Assembly (NCBI RefSeq): GCF_016632335.1
Contig: NZ_JAEPBG010000001.1
Location: forward strand, 248,001-312,000
DNA from: Noviherbaspirillum pedocola
GTDB taxonomy: Bacteria > Pseudomonadota > Gammaproteobacteria > Burkholderiales > Burkholderiaceae_D
Direction: 5' to 3'
Length of the DNA stretch: 64,000 nt
The translations under genes and the position numbers were made by a program. The notes under the pieces are model-generated. The model ran no database searches, was not told the DNA's origin, and was given only the letters and a program-made list of their open reading frames with translations. Below are positions 54,483 through 64,000 of the stretch, one piece after another (position 1 is the first letter of the stretch; each line of letters starts with the position of its first letter).

Positions 54483-56258
54483 CTATTCCTTCCCATCCTT
54501 GCGGGCCGCGAGATTACGCAGCCGCGGCTCCGTTTCCCCACTGGCGCTGTTGATCAGCATGACGGTCATGGGCCCGACCACGCCATCCGGGCGCAATCCC
54601 TGCGCCGACTGGAACGCGCGCACCGCTTTTGCCAGCGCCGCATCGTAGGCGCGTCCTGGCGCCGGCGCCGCATCGCCGTTGACCGTGGCCAGATGCGCGG
54701 CAATCCAGTCGACATCCGAGCCGCGGTCGCCGGCTTTGAGCAGCGACCGGAATTCCGGACTGCCGCGCCACAGCGTCAGATATCGCCCCGGCAGGCGCCG
54801 TTCCAGCGCGGGCAGACTGATGCGCGCGGTGCTGCCGCCCAACTGCAGTTCCGCGCCGGAGGCGTCCAGCGCCAGCAGCAGTGCATAGCGCTGGGCGCCG
54901 TTGTCGTCATTCAATGTCAGGATCGCCGGGCGTCCGAGCTGGCGCAGCTCGGCCAAACCGCCGGCGCCGTGAAAGCAATGCAGGTTTGATTGAAGGAGGA
55001 CATCGCAGGAAGTTTTCCCTTCCGCCTGCCCGCTCCAGAGCGCGGCCAGCGCTCCGAGCAGTTGCGTTTCCTGCGCCGGCGCGGCGGCGAGCGCAGCGGA
55101 AAGCGCCTCCGGCCTGAGCAGTTCCGGCGCGACGGCATCGGGGTGCTGCGTCTCGGCTGCGGCGATGGGCTGGTCCATGCCGGGCGCGGCAGGCGGCGTC
55201 ACCGTTTGCGGCTTGTCCTGCTCGTGCAGTGCGGCTTTGGCTTCAGCCGCGGCCGGCGCGGCTGGCGGCGACGCGGCGTTTCCAGTCGCGGCGCGGCCAG
55301 CCGTCGTTGGTGAGCCGCTTGGTGCACCGCCCCCGTGGGGCAGCGGCAGATACCCCATATGCACCGCTCCCGCCACCAGCAGCGCGCAACAGCCCAGCGC
55401 AAACGCGCCGGTCAGCAGGCGATCCCGCGTGCGGCGCGGCAGCGCAACCGTGCCAAAGACTTCCCTGGCCGCCTGCAGCAGAATGCGGCGATTCACCTGG
55501 CGCGCGCCCAGCGCATACGCGCCCAGCAAGGCGCGGTCGCACAGCAGGTTGATGCGCCGCGGAACACCGCGACTGAGCCGGAAGATCAGTTCGCCAAGCT
55601 GCGGCGGAATCGGCGATGGCCCCTTCAGGCCCGCAATCGCCAGCCGGTGCAGCACATAGCCGGTGGTTTCCACCGCATTCAGCGCATCGAGGTGATAGCG
55701 CGCAATCACCCGCTGCGCCAGTTGCTCCATCTCGGGCGCGGCCAGCATCGTGCGCAGCTCGGGCTGGCCGATCAGGATGATCTGCAGCAGCTTGCGCTCA
55801 TTGGTTTCCAGGTTGGTCAGGAGGCGCAGCTGCTCCAGCACGCTCGGCGACAGGTTCTGCGCCTCGTCGATGATCAGCACGTTATTGCGCCCGCCCGCAT
55901 GCGAGGCGAGCAGATGCCGGTTCAGCGCATCGACCAGCTCCTTCTGCGATTGCGGCGCCTCGCCCAGCGGAATGCGGAATTCTTCGCACACCGTCAACAG
56001 CAGTTCCTGCGCGGTGAGTTTCGGATTGAAGATGTAGCCGACCTGGCAATGCGCCGGCGCCTGCTCGAGGAAGCAGCGGCAAATGGTAGTCTTGCCGGCG
56101 CCGATTTCGCCGGTCAGCAGCACGATGCCGCCGCCGGCGTCCACGCCGAACAGCAGATGCGCCAGCGCCTCGCGGTGGCGTTCACTCATGAACAGGTACT
56201 GCGGATCCGGCGCAATCGAGAACGGCGCGAAGCGCAACTGGAAAAAGTCGGTATACAT
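54483..56258 (-). CDS. gspA: General secretion pathway ATPase GspA/ExeA
   Basis: 591 aa from MYTDFFQLRFAPFSIAPDPQYLFMS. AAA+ domain with Walker A GEIGAGKTT and Walker B VLIIDEAQNLS. A transmembrane helix at about 285-305 is followed by a Pro/Ala linker and a C-terminal peptidoglycan-binding domain (AVRAFQSAQGLRPDGVVGPMTVMLIN). Six bases before gspB. Inner-membrane ATPase for secretin assembly. Confidence 0.9.
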   Translation of the reverse strand: MYTDFFQLRFAPFSIAPDPQYLFMSERHREALAHLLFGVDAGGGIVLLTGEIGAGKTTICRCFLEQAPAHCQVGYIFNPKLTAQELLLTVCEEFRIPLGEAPQSQKELVDALNRHLLASHAGGRNNVLIIDEAQNLSPSVLEQLRLLTNLETNERKLLQIILIGQPELRTMLAAPEMEQLAQRVIARYHLDALNAVETTGYVLHRLAIAGLKGPSPIPPQLGELIFRLSRGVPRRINLLCDRALLGAYALGARQVNRRILLQAAREVFGTVALPRRTRDRLLTGAFALGCCALLVAGAVHMGYLPLPHGGGAPSGSPTTAGRAATGNAASPPAAPAAAEAKAALHEQDKPQTVTPPAAPGMDQPIAAAETQHPDAVAPELLRPEALSAALAAAPAQETQLLGALAALWSGQAEGKTSCDVLLQSNLHCFHGAGGLAELRQLGRPAILTLNDDNGAQRYALLLALDASGAELQLGGSTARISLPALERRLPGRYLTLWRGSPEFRSLLKAGDRGSDVDWIAAHLATVNGDAAPAPGRAYDAALAKAVRAFQSAQGLRPDGVVGPMTVMLINSASGETEPRLRNLAARKDGKE

Positions 56259-56381
56259 GGGAAGGATCAAAAGCGACCGGCAAGGCTAGCACGAAGCGGC
56301 AGCCGAGGAAATGCGGCGCGCAACTGGGCACTTGCCGGCACGGCGTGCGCTGATTAATCTTGCGGCTCACCGGAACCCGCC

Positions 56382-57323
56382 ATGCCGCATCTCTCCTTCG
56401 CTTTTCGACGCCACCTCACACTGACGCTTGTCTCCCTTGCCGCCCTGCTCGGCGGCTGCGCCATGCAAGTGCCGGCGCCGGCGCTCAGCGGCCCGGCCAT
56501 CACGATCTATGCCGCCGGCGATATTGCCGACTGCCGCTGGCGCCTGCCCAGCCTGTCCGGCGCGGCCGCCACCGCCGCGCTGCTGACCCCGCTTCTAGCC
56601 GCCGATCCCGAAGCCCGGGTGCTGGCGCTGGGCGATCTGACCTACCCGGTCGGCCTGCCGGCCGAATTCACCGATTGCTATGCGCCGACCTGGGGACGCT
56701 TTCGGGAACGCACGCTGCCGGTTCCAGGCAACCATGAGTACTACACGCCGCTCGCGCCCGGCTACTACGGTTACTTCGGCGCGGCGGCGGCGCCGGAACG
56801 CTCTGGCCATTACGCCGTCCAACTCGGGTCATGGCGGGTGATTGCGATCAACAGTGCGATCAGCGGGCCTGCCGCGGAGGCGCAATTGGAATGGCTGCGC
56901 GCGGAATTGAGCGAACACCGCTCGCGTTGCACACTGGCATTCTGGCATCATCCGCGCTTCAGTTCGGGCGGGCATGGCGACAATGCCAGGCTCGCGCCGA
57001 TCTGGACGCTGCTGGCCGAAGCCGGCGCGGACCTGGCGCTCAGCGGCCACGACCATGATTACGAGCGCCTCGCACCGCAGGACAGCGCCGGCCGCCGCGA
57101 CGACGCGCACGGCCTGCGCCAATTCGTCGTCGGCACCGGCGGTGCGCAGCTGACGCCTTTCCTGTTTACCTCGGCGAACAGCGAACGGCGCGATAATTCG
57201 ACCCACGGCGTATTGCGTCTGGCGCTGCGCGACGATGGCTATGAATGGGAATTCCTGGGCGTCGCCGGCAACTTCCAGGACAAGGGCGCCGCGCGCTGCC
57301 ACGCCAGGAGCGCGGCGAAATAA
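56382..57323 (+). CDS. Metallophosphoesterase lipoprotein
   Basis: 313 aa. Lipobox LGGC (about residues 23-26) in an N-terminal signal. Calcineurin-like metal-binding motifs in order: [38 protein letters not shown]. Likely an exported phosphatase similar to purple acid phosphatase-type esterases. Substrate unknown. Fourteen bases before guaC. Confidence 0.88.
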   Translation: MPHLSFAFRRHLTLTLVSLAALLGGCAMQVPAPALSGPAITIYAAGDIADCRWRLPSLSGAAATAALLTPLLAADPEARVLALGDLTYPVGLPAEFTDCYAPTWGRFRERTLPVPGNHEYYTPLAPGYYGYFGAAAAPERSGHYAVQLGSWRVIAINSAISGPAAEAQLEWLRAELSEHRSRCTLAFWHHPRFSSGGHGDNARLAPIWTLLAEAGADLALSGHDHDYERLAPQDSAGRRDDAHGLRQFVVGTGGAQLTPFLFTSANSERRDNSTHGVLRLALRDDGYEWEFLGVAGNFQDKGAARCHARSAAK

Positions 57324-57337
57324 TCGGAAACCACAAC

Positions 57338-58390
57338 ATGCATATCGAAGAATCCATCAAGCTCGACTTCAAGGACGTGCTGATCCGTCCGAAACGTTCC
57401 ACCCTGACCTCGCGTTCCGAGGTCGACATCCACCGGGAATTCAGCTTCCACCATTCGAAGCGCCAGTATCACGGCATCCCGATCATCGCCGCGAACATGG
57501 ACACCACCGGCACCATGGAAATGGCGCGCGCGCTCGGCCGCCATGGTTTGTCGGCCGCGCTGCACAAGCATTACCCGGAAGAGGAACTGGTCGCGTTCTT
57601 CCAGTCGCTGGCCGCCGACGGCCTGCCTGCCTCCTGCGCTTTCTACTCGATGGGCATCGGCAAGAGCGACTATGACAAGTTCGAATCGGTGATGACGAAG
57701 AGCGGCAGCGCGATCGAATACGTCTGCATCGACGTGGCCAATGGCTATACCGAAGGCTTCATCAATTTCGTCAAGAAGGTGCGCGGCAATTATCCGCACC
57801 TGACCATCATGGCCGGCAATGTCGTCACCGGCGACATGACCGAGGAATTGATCCTGGCCGGCGCCGACATCGTCAAGGTCGGCATCGGCCCGGGCTCGGT
57901 CTGCACCACGCGCAAGATGACCGGCGTGGGCTATCCGCAATTGTCGGCAGTGATCGAATGCGCCGATGCCGCGCACGGCCTGGGCGGCCAGATCTGCGCC
58001 GACGGCGGTTGCGTGGTGCCCGGCGATCTGGCCAAGGCTTATGGCGGCGGCGCCGACTTCATCATGCTCGGCGGCATGCTGGCCGGGCATGACGAAACCG
58101 CGGGCGAACTGGTCGAGCGCGACGGCAGGCAATACAAGCTGTTCTACGGCATGAGCAGCCGCGCCGCGATGGAAAGATATGCCGGCGGCGTGGCCCGCTA
58201 CCGCGCCAGCGAAGGCAAGGAGGTGCTGGTGCCCTATCGCGGACCGGTCGAAGACACGCTGCAGGACATCCTCGGCGGCGTGCGTTCAGCCTGCACCTAT
58301 GTCGGCGCGCACAAGCTGAAGGAACTGACCAAGCGCACTACCTTCGTACGCGTCACCCAGCAGTTGAACGAAGTCTTCGGCAAGTCCTGA
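57338..58390 (+). CDS. guaC: GMP reductase
   Basis: 350 aa, close to E. coli GuaC (347). [17 protein letters not shown] start, catalytic Cys in [36 protein letters not shown], and the C-terminal [17 protein letters not shown]. Reduces GMP to IMP with NADPH. ATG 57338 begins the conserved N-terminus. An upstream in-frame ATG lies in the previous gene. Confidence 0.95.
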   Translation: MHIEESIKLDFKDVLIRPKRSTLTSRSEVDIHREFSFHHSKRQYHGIPIIAANMDTTGTMEMARALGRHGLSAALHKHYPEEELVAFFQSLAADGLPASCAFYSMGIGKSDYDKFESVMTKSGSAIEYVCIDVANGYTEGFINFVKKVRGNYPHLTIMAGNVVTGDMTEELILAGADIVKVGIGPGSVCTTRKMTGVGYPQLSAVIECADAAHGLGGQICADGGCVVPGDLAKAYGGGADFIMLGGMLAGHDETAGELVERDGRQYKLFYGMSSRAAMERYAGGVARYRASEGKEVLVPYRGPVEDTLQDILGGVRSACTYVGAHKLKELTKRTTFVRVTQQLNEVFGKS

Positions 58391-58394
58391 AGCC

Positions 58395-58937
58395 ATGGAC
58401 CGCGAGTCCGCGCTGCGGCTGTTCTTTGCGCTCTGGCCGGACGACGCGACCCGCGCCGCGCTGGCCGGCCTGCAGCGCGGGCTGCGTGGCCGCGCTACGG
58501 CAAAGGAAAACCTGCATCTGACGATGGCCTTTCTCGGCGCGCAGCCGGCCGCGACGCTGCCGGTTTTGCGGGGGATTCTGGCCGAACTGCAGCGGCCCGA
58601 CATCGCCCTCGTCATCGATGAACTTGGCTATTTCGCCCGGGCGCGCATAGCCTGGGCCGGCATGCGCGAAGCGCCGCAGGCGCTGCGTGACTGGCAGGCC
58701 GAACTCGTCAGCCGGCTGGCTGACGGCGGCATCCTGTTTGATAAAAAACCCGGCTTCACGCCGCATGTGACGCTGGCGCGCAATGCGGCGCCGGTGGAGG
58801 CAGGACCGGTTGAGCCGCTTGCATGGATGCGGCCGCAACTCGTGCTGGTACGGTCGGAAACCCGGCCGGAGGGCGTGCGTTATGCGGTGATCGGATCTGC
58901 CGACACTGCGGACGATGCCGGCGCGGCAGCCGACTGA
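58395..58937 (+). CDS. thpR: RNA 2',3'-cyclic phosphodiesterase (LigT/ThpR)
   Basis: 180 aa 2H phosphoesterase with both catalytic tetrads, H41-L-T43 and H124-V-T126. Hydrolyses RNA 2',3'-cyclic ends. The last 58 bases overlap the convergent tcdA gene. Confidence 0.92.
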   Translation: MDRESALRLFFALWPDDATRAALAGLQRGLRGRATAKENLHLTMAFLGAQPAATLPVLRGILAELQRPDIALVIDELGYFARARIAWAGMREAPQALRDWQAELVSRLADGGILFDKKPGFTPHVTLARNAAPVEAGPVEPLAWMRPQLVLVRSETRPEGVRYAVIGSADTADDAGAAAD

Positions 58938-59746
58938 GACGCCGTTTCCGCCAGCCGGCGCAGCACCAGCGCGGCGGCGGTCAGGCCGAAGCTGGCAGTC
59001 ACCACCATCGCGGAACCGAAACCGGCGCAATTGAGGCCGGTGACCGCGCGGTCGGCAAGATCGCAGGCATCGGTCTGCGGATAGCGCAGCGGTTCGGTGG
59101 AAAACACGGCGTCGATGCCGAATTTGCTCTTGGCGCCGCGCGGAAAGCCGTGCTGCGCGCGCAGGCGCTTGCGCACCTTGGCCAACAGCGGCTCCTGCTC
59201 GGTGCGGGCCAGGTCGCGCACTTCGATTCGGGTCGGATCGATCTGTCCACCGGCGCCGCCCACGGTCACCAGCGGAATCCGCCCTGCGCGGCAATACACG
59301 ATCAGCGCGGTCTTCGCGCGCACGTCGTCGATGGCATCGATGACATAGTCGTAATGGCCGGCGCCGATCATCGCATCGAGATTGTCCGCGGTGATGAAAT
59401 CCTCGATCTGCGTGACCTGGCAATACGGATTGATTTGTGCGATGCGATCGGCCAGCGCGCTGACCTTGGCCTGACCCAGCGTATCGGTCAGCGCATGGAG
59501 CTGGCGGTTGATGTTGGACTCGGCGACATTATCCAGATCGATCATGGTAATGTGCCCGATCGCGCTTCGGGCCAGCGCTTCCGCGACCCAGGAACCGACG
59601 CCGCCGACCCCGATCACACAGACACGGGCATGGCGGAAGCGGTCGAGCGCGGCGGCGCCATACAGGCGCGCGATGCCGCCGAAACGGCGATCGAAGTCAA
59701 TATCGGCGATGGCGGCAATGGCGGGTTGGGGTGCATACGGTTCCAT
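58880..59746 (-). CDS. tcdA: tRNA threonylcarbamoyladenosine dehydratase
   Basis: 288 aa ThiF/E1-like protein. DRRFGGIARLYG start, nucleotide-binding VCVIGVGGVGSWVAEALARS, and VIDAIDDVRAKTALI. ATP-dependent cyclisation of t6A37 to ct6A in tRNAs. Typical Cys-containing LNCAGFGSAMV loop near the C-terminus. Confidence 0.94.
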   Translation of the reverse strand: MEPYAPQPAIAAIADIDFDRRFGGIARLYGAAALDRFRHARVCVIGVGGVGSWVAEALARSAIGHITMIDLDNVAESNINRQLHALTDTLGQAKVSALADRIAQINPYCQVTQIEDFITADNLDAMIGAGHYDYVIDAIDDVRAKTALIVYCRAGRIPLVTVGGAGGQIDPTRIEVRDLARTEQEPLLAKVRKRLRAQHGFPRGAKSKFGIDAVFSTEPLRYPQTDACDLADRAVTGLNCAGFGSAMVVTASFGLTAAALVLRRLAETASQSAAAPASSAVSADPITA

Positions 59747-59938
59747 CCCGCGATTTTAACGGAGAGCAAGGCGATTGTTAGATTCGTGTGCGATCTTTGT
59801 CGCAGCGCAACGAATGTTTGTTCTTTCGACTACAATTGTCCAAACTTAATCTATTGTCCACTTCATCATGCATCGTCGGCCATTTCGGAGTGCCGAAAGC
59901 CAGGCCGCGAATTGCATGATGCCCTTCCCGACAAGAAC

Positions 59939-60484
59939 ATGACCGCATCCCTGTTCGACACCGCGCCGGACTTTGACCAGCCGATAGCCGTGCTGCGTCA
60001 TTGCCATGACCGTATCCGCAAGCAATTGCGCACGCTGCAGGGGCTTGCCGGCCCCGAGGGCCAGGCCGCCAGCATTCAGGAACGCGCGCAGGCCGCATCG
60101 GCCGTATTGCGCTATTTCGAGAAGGCCGCGCCGAATCACCACGCCGACGAAGAAGACGATCTGCTGCCGATGCTGCGCGCCACCGCGCGTGGCGACGATG
60201 CCGCGCTGCTGGAGCGTCTCGCGCCGAACATCCTGGATGAGCATCGCAAGATGGAGCCGCTGTGGGCGGCGCTGGAAGCGCCGCTGCGCCGCATCGCCGC
60301 CGGGGAAACCGCGCAGCTGGATGCCGCCGCCGTGGCCGAGTTCAGCCGGCTTTACCTATCGCACATGGAAATCGAGGAAGGCAATATCGCACCGATGGCC
60401 AAGCGCCTGTTCTCCGACGAGCAGATGACGCGCCTGGGCAATGCGATGCGGCGCCGGCGCGGCATCGATGGGGACGCGGCATGA
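59939..60484 (+). CDS. Hemerythrin (HHE) domain protein
   Basis: 181 aa with diiron-binding His/Glu pattern: [59 protein letters not shown]. Possible oxygen or NO-related sensor/carrier. The ATG at 59939 ([11 protein letters not shown]) suits the domain. The frame is open far upstream through tcdA but that is an opposite-strand shadow. Overlaps pdxH by ATGA. Confidence 0.88.
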   Translation: MTASLFDTAPDFDQPIAVLRHCHDRIRKQLRTLQGLAGPEGQAASIQERAQAASAVLRYFEKAAPNHHADEEDDLLPMLRATARGDDAALLERLAPNILDEHRKMEPLWAALEAPLRRIAAGETAQLDAAAVAEFSRLYLSHMEIEEGNIAPMAKRLFSDEQMTRLGNAMRRRRGIDGDAA

Positions 60485-61122
60485 GCTCCTCGATCGCCCA
60501 TCTGCGCAAGGATTACAGCCAGGCCAGCCTGTCGGAGGCCGATGTCGATCCCAACCCCTTCGCGCAATTCGCGACCTGGTTCGATGAAGCGCTGAAGGCC
60601 GAGGTGCCCGAAGCCAATGCGATGAGCGTCGCTACCGTCGGCGCGGATGGCCGGCCGTCGTCGCGCATCCTGCTGATCAAGGATTTCGACGCCCGCGGCT
60701 TCACCTGGTACACCAACTACGCCAGCCGCAAGGGCCGCGAACTCGCCGCCCATCCTTATGCCGCGCTGCTGTTCCACTGGATACCGCTGGAGCGCCAGGT
60801 GCGCATCGAGGGTCGGGTCGAGCAGGTGCCGGCCGAGGAAAGCGATGCCTATTTCGCGGTGCGGCCATTGAAGAGCCGGCTCGGCGCGATCGCATCCAGC
60901 CAGAGCGAGACCATCGAAAACCGCGCCGCGCTGGAAGATCGCTTCGCCCGCGTGGAAAGCGAGTATGGCGATGCCCCGACGCGACCAGCGCACTGGGGTG
61001 GATACCGGTTGATTCCGGACAGCATCGAATTCTGGCAGGGGCGCCCGTCGCGCCTGCACGATCGCATACGGTATTTGCTGCAAGCCGATGGCACCTGGAG
61101 GCGCGAACGGCTGCAGCCCTGA
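60481..61122 (+). CDS. pdxH: Pyridoxamine/pyridoxine 5'-phosphate oxidase
   Basis: 213 aa, family length. [41 protein letters not shown] near the N-terminus (FMN site) and the C-terminal [26 protein letters not shown] signature. Makes pyridoxal 5'-phosphate. Confidence 0.96.
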   Translation: MSSSIAHLRKDYSQASLSEADVDPNPFAQFATWFDEALKAEVPEANAMSVATVGADGRPSSRILLIKDFDARGFTWYTNYASRKGRELAAHPYAALLFHWIPLERQVRIEGRVEQVPAEESDAYFAVRPLKSRLGAIASSQSETIENRAALEDRFARVESEYGDAPTRPAHWGGYRLIPDSIEFWQGRPSRLHDRIRYLLQADGTWRRERLQP

Positions 61123-61193
61123 CATGGGACGCCGGCGCCGGAACCCCGCCGCCGACCTTGCCCGACATGGTTTTTCACGGTTTGGAGGAAGTC

Positions 61194-62396
61194 ATGTACT
61201 GGGAAAAGAAGTTGGAGCACTGGGTTGACGGCATCCGCCACCAGGCGGCGCTGCCGCTGCGGCTGCAGCTGTGGAACGGGCAGCAATTCGATTTCGGCAA
61301 GCAGTCGCCGCAGGTGACGGTGAAGGTGCCGAATGTGTCATCCCTGCCCTTCCTGCTCAAGCCTTCGCTGGCCAACCTTGGCCGCGCGTATGTCGAAGGC
61401 AAGCTCGAGGTCGAAGGCCGGCTGAACGCCATCATCGAAATCGCCAACGCGCTGGCCGCCAACAGCATGACCGCCGAGCGCCGCGCGCCCTGGTTCCACA
61501 ATCCCTTCCATCACACCAAGAAGAAGGACGCCGAGGCGATCCAGTATCACTACGACGTCTCCAACGAGTTCTACCAGATGTTCCTGGACCCGGCGATGGT
61601 CTACTCCTGCGCGTATTTCGAGAATGGCGACGAGGACTTGGCCACCGCGCAGCAGAAAAAGATCGACCACATCCTGACCAAGATCCAGGTGCGGCCCGGC
61701 GACACGCTGCTCGACATCGGCTGCGGCTGGGGCGCGCTGGTGCTGCGCGCGGCGCAGAAGTTCGGCGCGCGCTGCGTCGGCGTGACGCTGTCGAAGAACC
61801 AGCATGCGCTGGCCACCGAGCGGGTCAAGGCCGCCGGCCTCTCGGGCCAGATCGAGATCCGGCTGCAGGATTACCGCGATGTCCAGGGCACCTTTGACCG
61901 CGTCACCAGCGTCGGCATGTTCGAACATGTCGGCCTGAAGAACCTGCCGCTGTACTTCGCCAAGATCAGTTCATTGCTCAAGGATGACGGCCTGGCGATG
62001 AACCACGGCATCACCAGCACCGACGTCAACAGCGGCGAAACCGCCTACGGCGGCGGCGAGTTCATCGATACCTATGTCTTCCCGCAGGGCGAGCTGCCGC
62101 ATATCAGCCAGGTGCTGAAGACAATGCAGATGGGCGGCCTGGAGCCGTTCGACGTGGAAAACCTGCGGCGCCACTATGCGAAGACCTGCGGCATCTGGGC
62201 TGAGAACTTCGAAGCCAATGCCGACAAAATCCGCAAGGCTGTGGACGACAAGCGCTTCCGCATCTGGCGGGTGTACCTGGCGGGTTGCTCGTATGCGTTC
62301 GAGCACGACTGGATCTCGCTGAACCAGGTGGTGTGCGGCAAGTCGGGAAGGGACGCGTCGCGGCTGCCGTGGTCGCGGCGGTACATGTATCGGTGA
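61194..62396 (+). CDS. cfa: Cyclopropane-fatty-acyl-phospholipid synthase family methyltransferase
   Basis: 400 aa. SAM-binding LLDIGCGWGALVLRAA, AIQYHYDVSNEFYQMFLDPAMVYSCAYF and VGMFEHVGLKNLPLYF are Cfa hallmarks. Methylates unsaturated acyl chains of membrane phospholipids. ATG 61194 follows TTTGGAGGAAGTC. An ATG at 61158 lacks such a site. Confidence 0.93.
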   Translation: MYWEKKLEHWVDGIRHQAALPLRLQLWNGQQFDFGKQSPQVTVKVPNVSSLPFLLKPSLANLGRAYVEGKLEVEGRLNAIIEIANALAANSMTAERRAPWFHNPFHHTKKKDAEAIQYHYDVSNEFYQMFLDPAMVYSCAYFENGDEDLATAQQKKIDHILTKIQVRPGDTLLDIGCGWGALVLRAAQKFGARCVGVTLSKNQHALATERVKAAGLSGQIEIRLQDYRDVQGTFDRVTSVGMFEHVGLKNLPLYFAKISSLLKDDGLAMNHGITSTDVNSGETAYGGGEFIDTYVFPQGELPHISQVLKTMQMGGLEPFDVENLRRHYAKTCGIWAENFEANADKIRKAVDDKRFRIWRVYLAGCSYAFEHDWISLNQVVCGKSGRDASRLPWSRRYMYR

Positions 62397-62419
62397 GCGG
62401 TATTGAATTGCATTGAATC

Positions 62420-62499
62420 GTAGCTTGGGCTGACGAAGGAAGCCCAACGGGAGTCCGCACGGGATCGGGCTTCCGTTGGGCTTATCAGCCCAACCTACG
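62420..62499. repeat. Dispersed palindromic repeat (GTAGGTTGGGCT type), unit 3
   Basis: Starts GTAGCTTGGGCTGACGAAGGAAGCCCAACGG and ends GGCTTATCAGCCCAACCTACG. Same family as the two units at 46.4-46.6 kb, here between the convergent cfa and msrA genes where it may also act as a terminator-like hairpin. Confidence 0.8.
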
Positions 62500-62506
62500 C
62501 ACCGCC

Positions 62507-63037
62507 CTAACCCGCCAGCCGGTCCGCGTGCATCTTCCTGAACTTCGCCACCTTGGGCGCAATGATGTACGCGCAATAACCCTGCATCGGGTTCTGCCGG
62601 AAGTAGTTCTGGTGATAGGCCTCGGCCTTGAAGAATTCCGGCGCCGGAGCCAGCTCGGTGACGATGGGCGCGTCCCACACATTGGCCATTTCAGCGATCA
62701 CATGCTGCGCCGTATCACGCTGCGTCTCGTCGTGGTAGTAGATCACCGAGCGGTACTGGGTGCCGATGTCATTGCCCTGACGGTTCAGCGTGGTCGGGTC
62801 GTGGATCGTGAAGAAGACTTCCAGGATGTCGCGATAGCTGATCTTGTCAGTATCGAACACCACGCGCACCACCTCGGCATGCCCTGTCGTGCCTTCGCAC
62901 ACGTCCTCGTAGCGCGGGCTCGGCACTGCGCCGCCGGCATAGCCGGATTCCACGCTCACTACCCCCTTCAGTTCCTGGTACACCGCTTCCAGACACCAGA
63001 AGCATCCGCCGCCCAATGTTGCCGTTTCCGTTGCCAT
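62507..63037 (-). CDS. msrA: Peptide methionine sulfoxide reductase A
   Basis: 176 aa. Active-site GGGCFWCLEAV near the N-terminus, SGYAGG, GHAEVVRVVFD and HDPTTLNRQGNDIGTQYRS. Repairs Met-S-sulfoxide using thioredoxin. Confidence 0.96.
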   Translation of the reverse strand: MATETATLGGGCFWCLEAVYQELKGVVSVESGYAGGAVPSPRYEDVCEGTTGHAEVVRVVFDTDKISYRDILEVFFTIHDPTTLNRQGNDIGTQYRSVIYYHDETQRDTAQHVIAEMANVWDAPIVTELAPAPEFFKAEAYHQNYFRQNPMQGYCAYIIAPKVAKFRKMHADRLAG

Positions 63038-63079
63038 GGTCTGTCTCCGTCCAAATCAAGAATCACGCCGCGCTGGCAT

Positions 63080-64000
63080 TCAGCCGCCGGTGCCGCCCAC
63101 CGTCACGCCATCGATGCGCAGCGTCGGCTGGCCCACGCCCACGGGCACGCTCTGTCCTTCCTTGCCGCATACGCCGATGCCCGAATCGAGGCGCATGTCG
63201 TTGCCGATCATCGAGACGCGGTTCAGCACATCCGGCCCGTTACCGATCAGCGTGGCGCCCTTGACCGGATAAGTGACCTTGCCATCCTCGATCATGTACG
63301 CCTCGGACGCCGAGAACACGAACTTGCCGTTGGTGATGTCCACCTGGCCGCCGCCAAAGTTCACCGCGTACAAACCATTCTTCACCGAGGCGATGATTTC
63401 CTGCGGATCGCGATCGCCGCCGAGCATGTAGGTATTGGTCATGCGCGGCATCGGCAGATGGGCGAAGGATTCGCGCCGCGCATTGCCGGTTACATCCATC
63501 TTCATCAATCGCGCGTTCATCGTGTCCTGGATATAGCCCTTCAGGATGCCGTCCTCGATCAGCGTGGTGCACTGGGTCGGATTGCCTTCGTCATCGATGT
63601 TCAGCGAGCCGCGCCGATCCGCCAGGGTGCCGTCGTCGACCACGGTCACGCCGGGCGCGGCCACGCGTTCGCCGATGCGGCCCGAGAAGGCCGACGAGCC
63701 CTTGCGATTGAAGTCGCCTTCCAGGCCGTGACCGATCGCCTCGTGCAGCAGCACGCCGGGCCAGCCCGGGCCGAGCACCACGGTCATCGGGCCTGCCGGC
63801 GCCGGACGCGATTCCAGGTTGGTCAGCGCCGAAGCCACCGCTTCGCTGGCGTAGCGATCGAGCAGCTCGTCGCTGAAATAGGAATAGTCGTAGCGACCGC
63901 CGCCGCCGGAAGATCCGACTTCGCGCCGGCCGTTCTGCTCGGCGATCACGGTCACCGAGATGCGCACCAGCGGCCGGATATCCGCGGCCAGCACGCCATC
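63080..64000 (-). CDS. tldD: TldD metalloprotease, 5' part outside window
   Basis: The visible C-terminal about 306 residues include the zinc motif [12 protein letters not shown] (HExxxH), [27 protein letters not shown], and the end [20 protein letters not shown]. TldD with TldE forms a protease of small peptides and microcin-type substrates. Its start lies beyond the right edge. Confidence 0.94.
   Translation of the reverse strand, partial: DGVLAADIRPLVRISVTVIAEQNGRREVGSSGGGGRYDYSYFSDELLDRYASEAVASALTNLESRPAPAGPMTVVLGPGWPGVLLHEAIGHGLEGDFNRKGSSAFSGRIGERVAAPGVTVVDDGTLADRRGSLNIDDEGNPTQCTTLIEDGILKGYIQDTMNARLMKMDVTGNARRESFAHLPMPRMTNTYMLGGDRDPQEIIASVKNGLYAVNFGGGQVDITNGKFVFSASEAYMIEDGKVTYPVKGATLIGNGPDVLNRVSMIGNDMRLDSGIGVCGKEGQSVPVGVGQPTLRIDGVTVGGTGG

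Noticed and set aside
58823-60484. 553-codon frame reaching the hemerythrin protein
   Set aside because: Its upstream part is antisense to tcdA. The domain and a sensible start are at 59939.

Overview
The window looks like a chromosomal segment of a GC-rich betaproteobacterium, most likely Burkholderiales and possibly near Herbaspirillum/Noviherbaspirillum. I infer this from the pob/pca gene arrangement, the codon use and the gspAB, guaC, thpR, tcdA, pdxH, cfa and msrA housekeeping set. No rRNA, tRNA, CRISPR array, integrase or insertion sequence was recognised. The lineage is inference, not read from a marker gene.

Layout. (1) 1-3.4 kb: start of a 4-hydroxybenzoate locus with pobR (AraC type, cut by the window edge), divergent pobA, and a Liv-type periplasmic binding protein closed by a perfect terminator hairpin. 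(2) 3.5-42.9 kb: a large accessory island encoding a complete type III secretion system (T3SS). (3) 43.0-52.9 kb: livHMGF-type ABC transporter genes, pcaCDBFJI of the beta-ketoadipate pathway, and a divergent IclR regulator with a perfect 17-bp palindrome in its promoter region. (4) 53-64 kb: ordinary chromosomal genes (ferritin-like protein, gspB-gspA, metallophosphoesterase, guaC, thpR, tcdA, hemerythrin, pdxH, cfa, msrA, tldD cut by the right edge).

The T3SS. All core Sct components can be assigned: needle sctF, sctI rod, rings sctC/sctD/sctJ, sctK/sctQ sorting platform, sctL/sctN/sctO ATPase complex, sctP ruler, export apparatus sctR/S/T/U/V, and gatekeeper sctW. The accessory set (YscX-, YscY-, YscE-, YscG- and SycN-like proteins and a YopN-TyeA-type gatekeeper) places it near the Ysc/Bsc lineage, while an SseB/EspA-like protein upstream of two translocators recalls SPI-2. 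Regulation is suggested by an ECF sigma factor and a STAS protein that lacks the usual phosphorylatable serine.

The most unusual part is 33.7-42.9 kb. A small helical protein ending in RDLI/RELI (three copies) precedes a larger protein each time. Two of these larger proteins (692 and 685 aa) have helical ends reminiscent of the needle-tip protein LcrV and a long beta-repeat middle. That pair is tandemly duplicated, and a decayed sctW-sycN remnant between the copies records the duplication. Other unusual genes are a methyltransferase-TPR-acetyltransferase fusion inside the sctC operon, a TPR-glycosyltransferase at the island edge, and a gatekeeper carrying a helical-repeat extension. The island lies between the binding-protein gene and the other genes of what looks like one aromatic-compound uptake and degradation locus.
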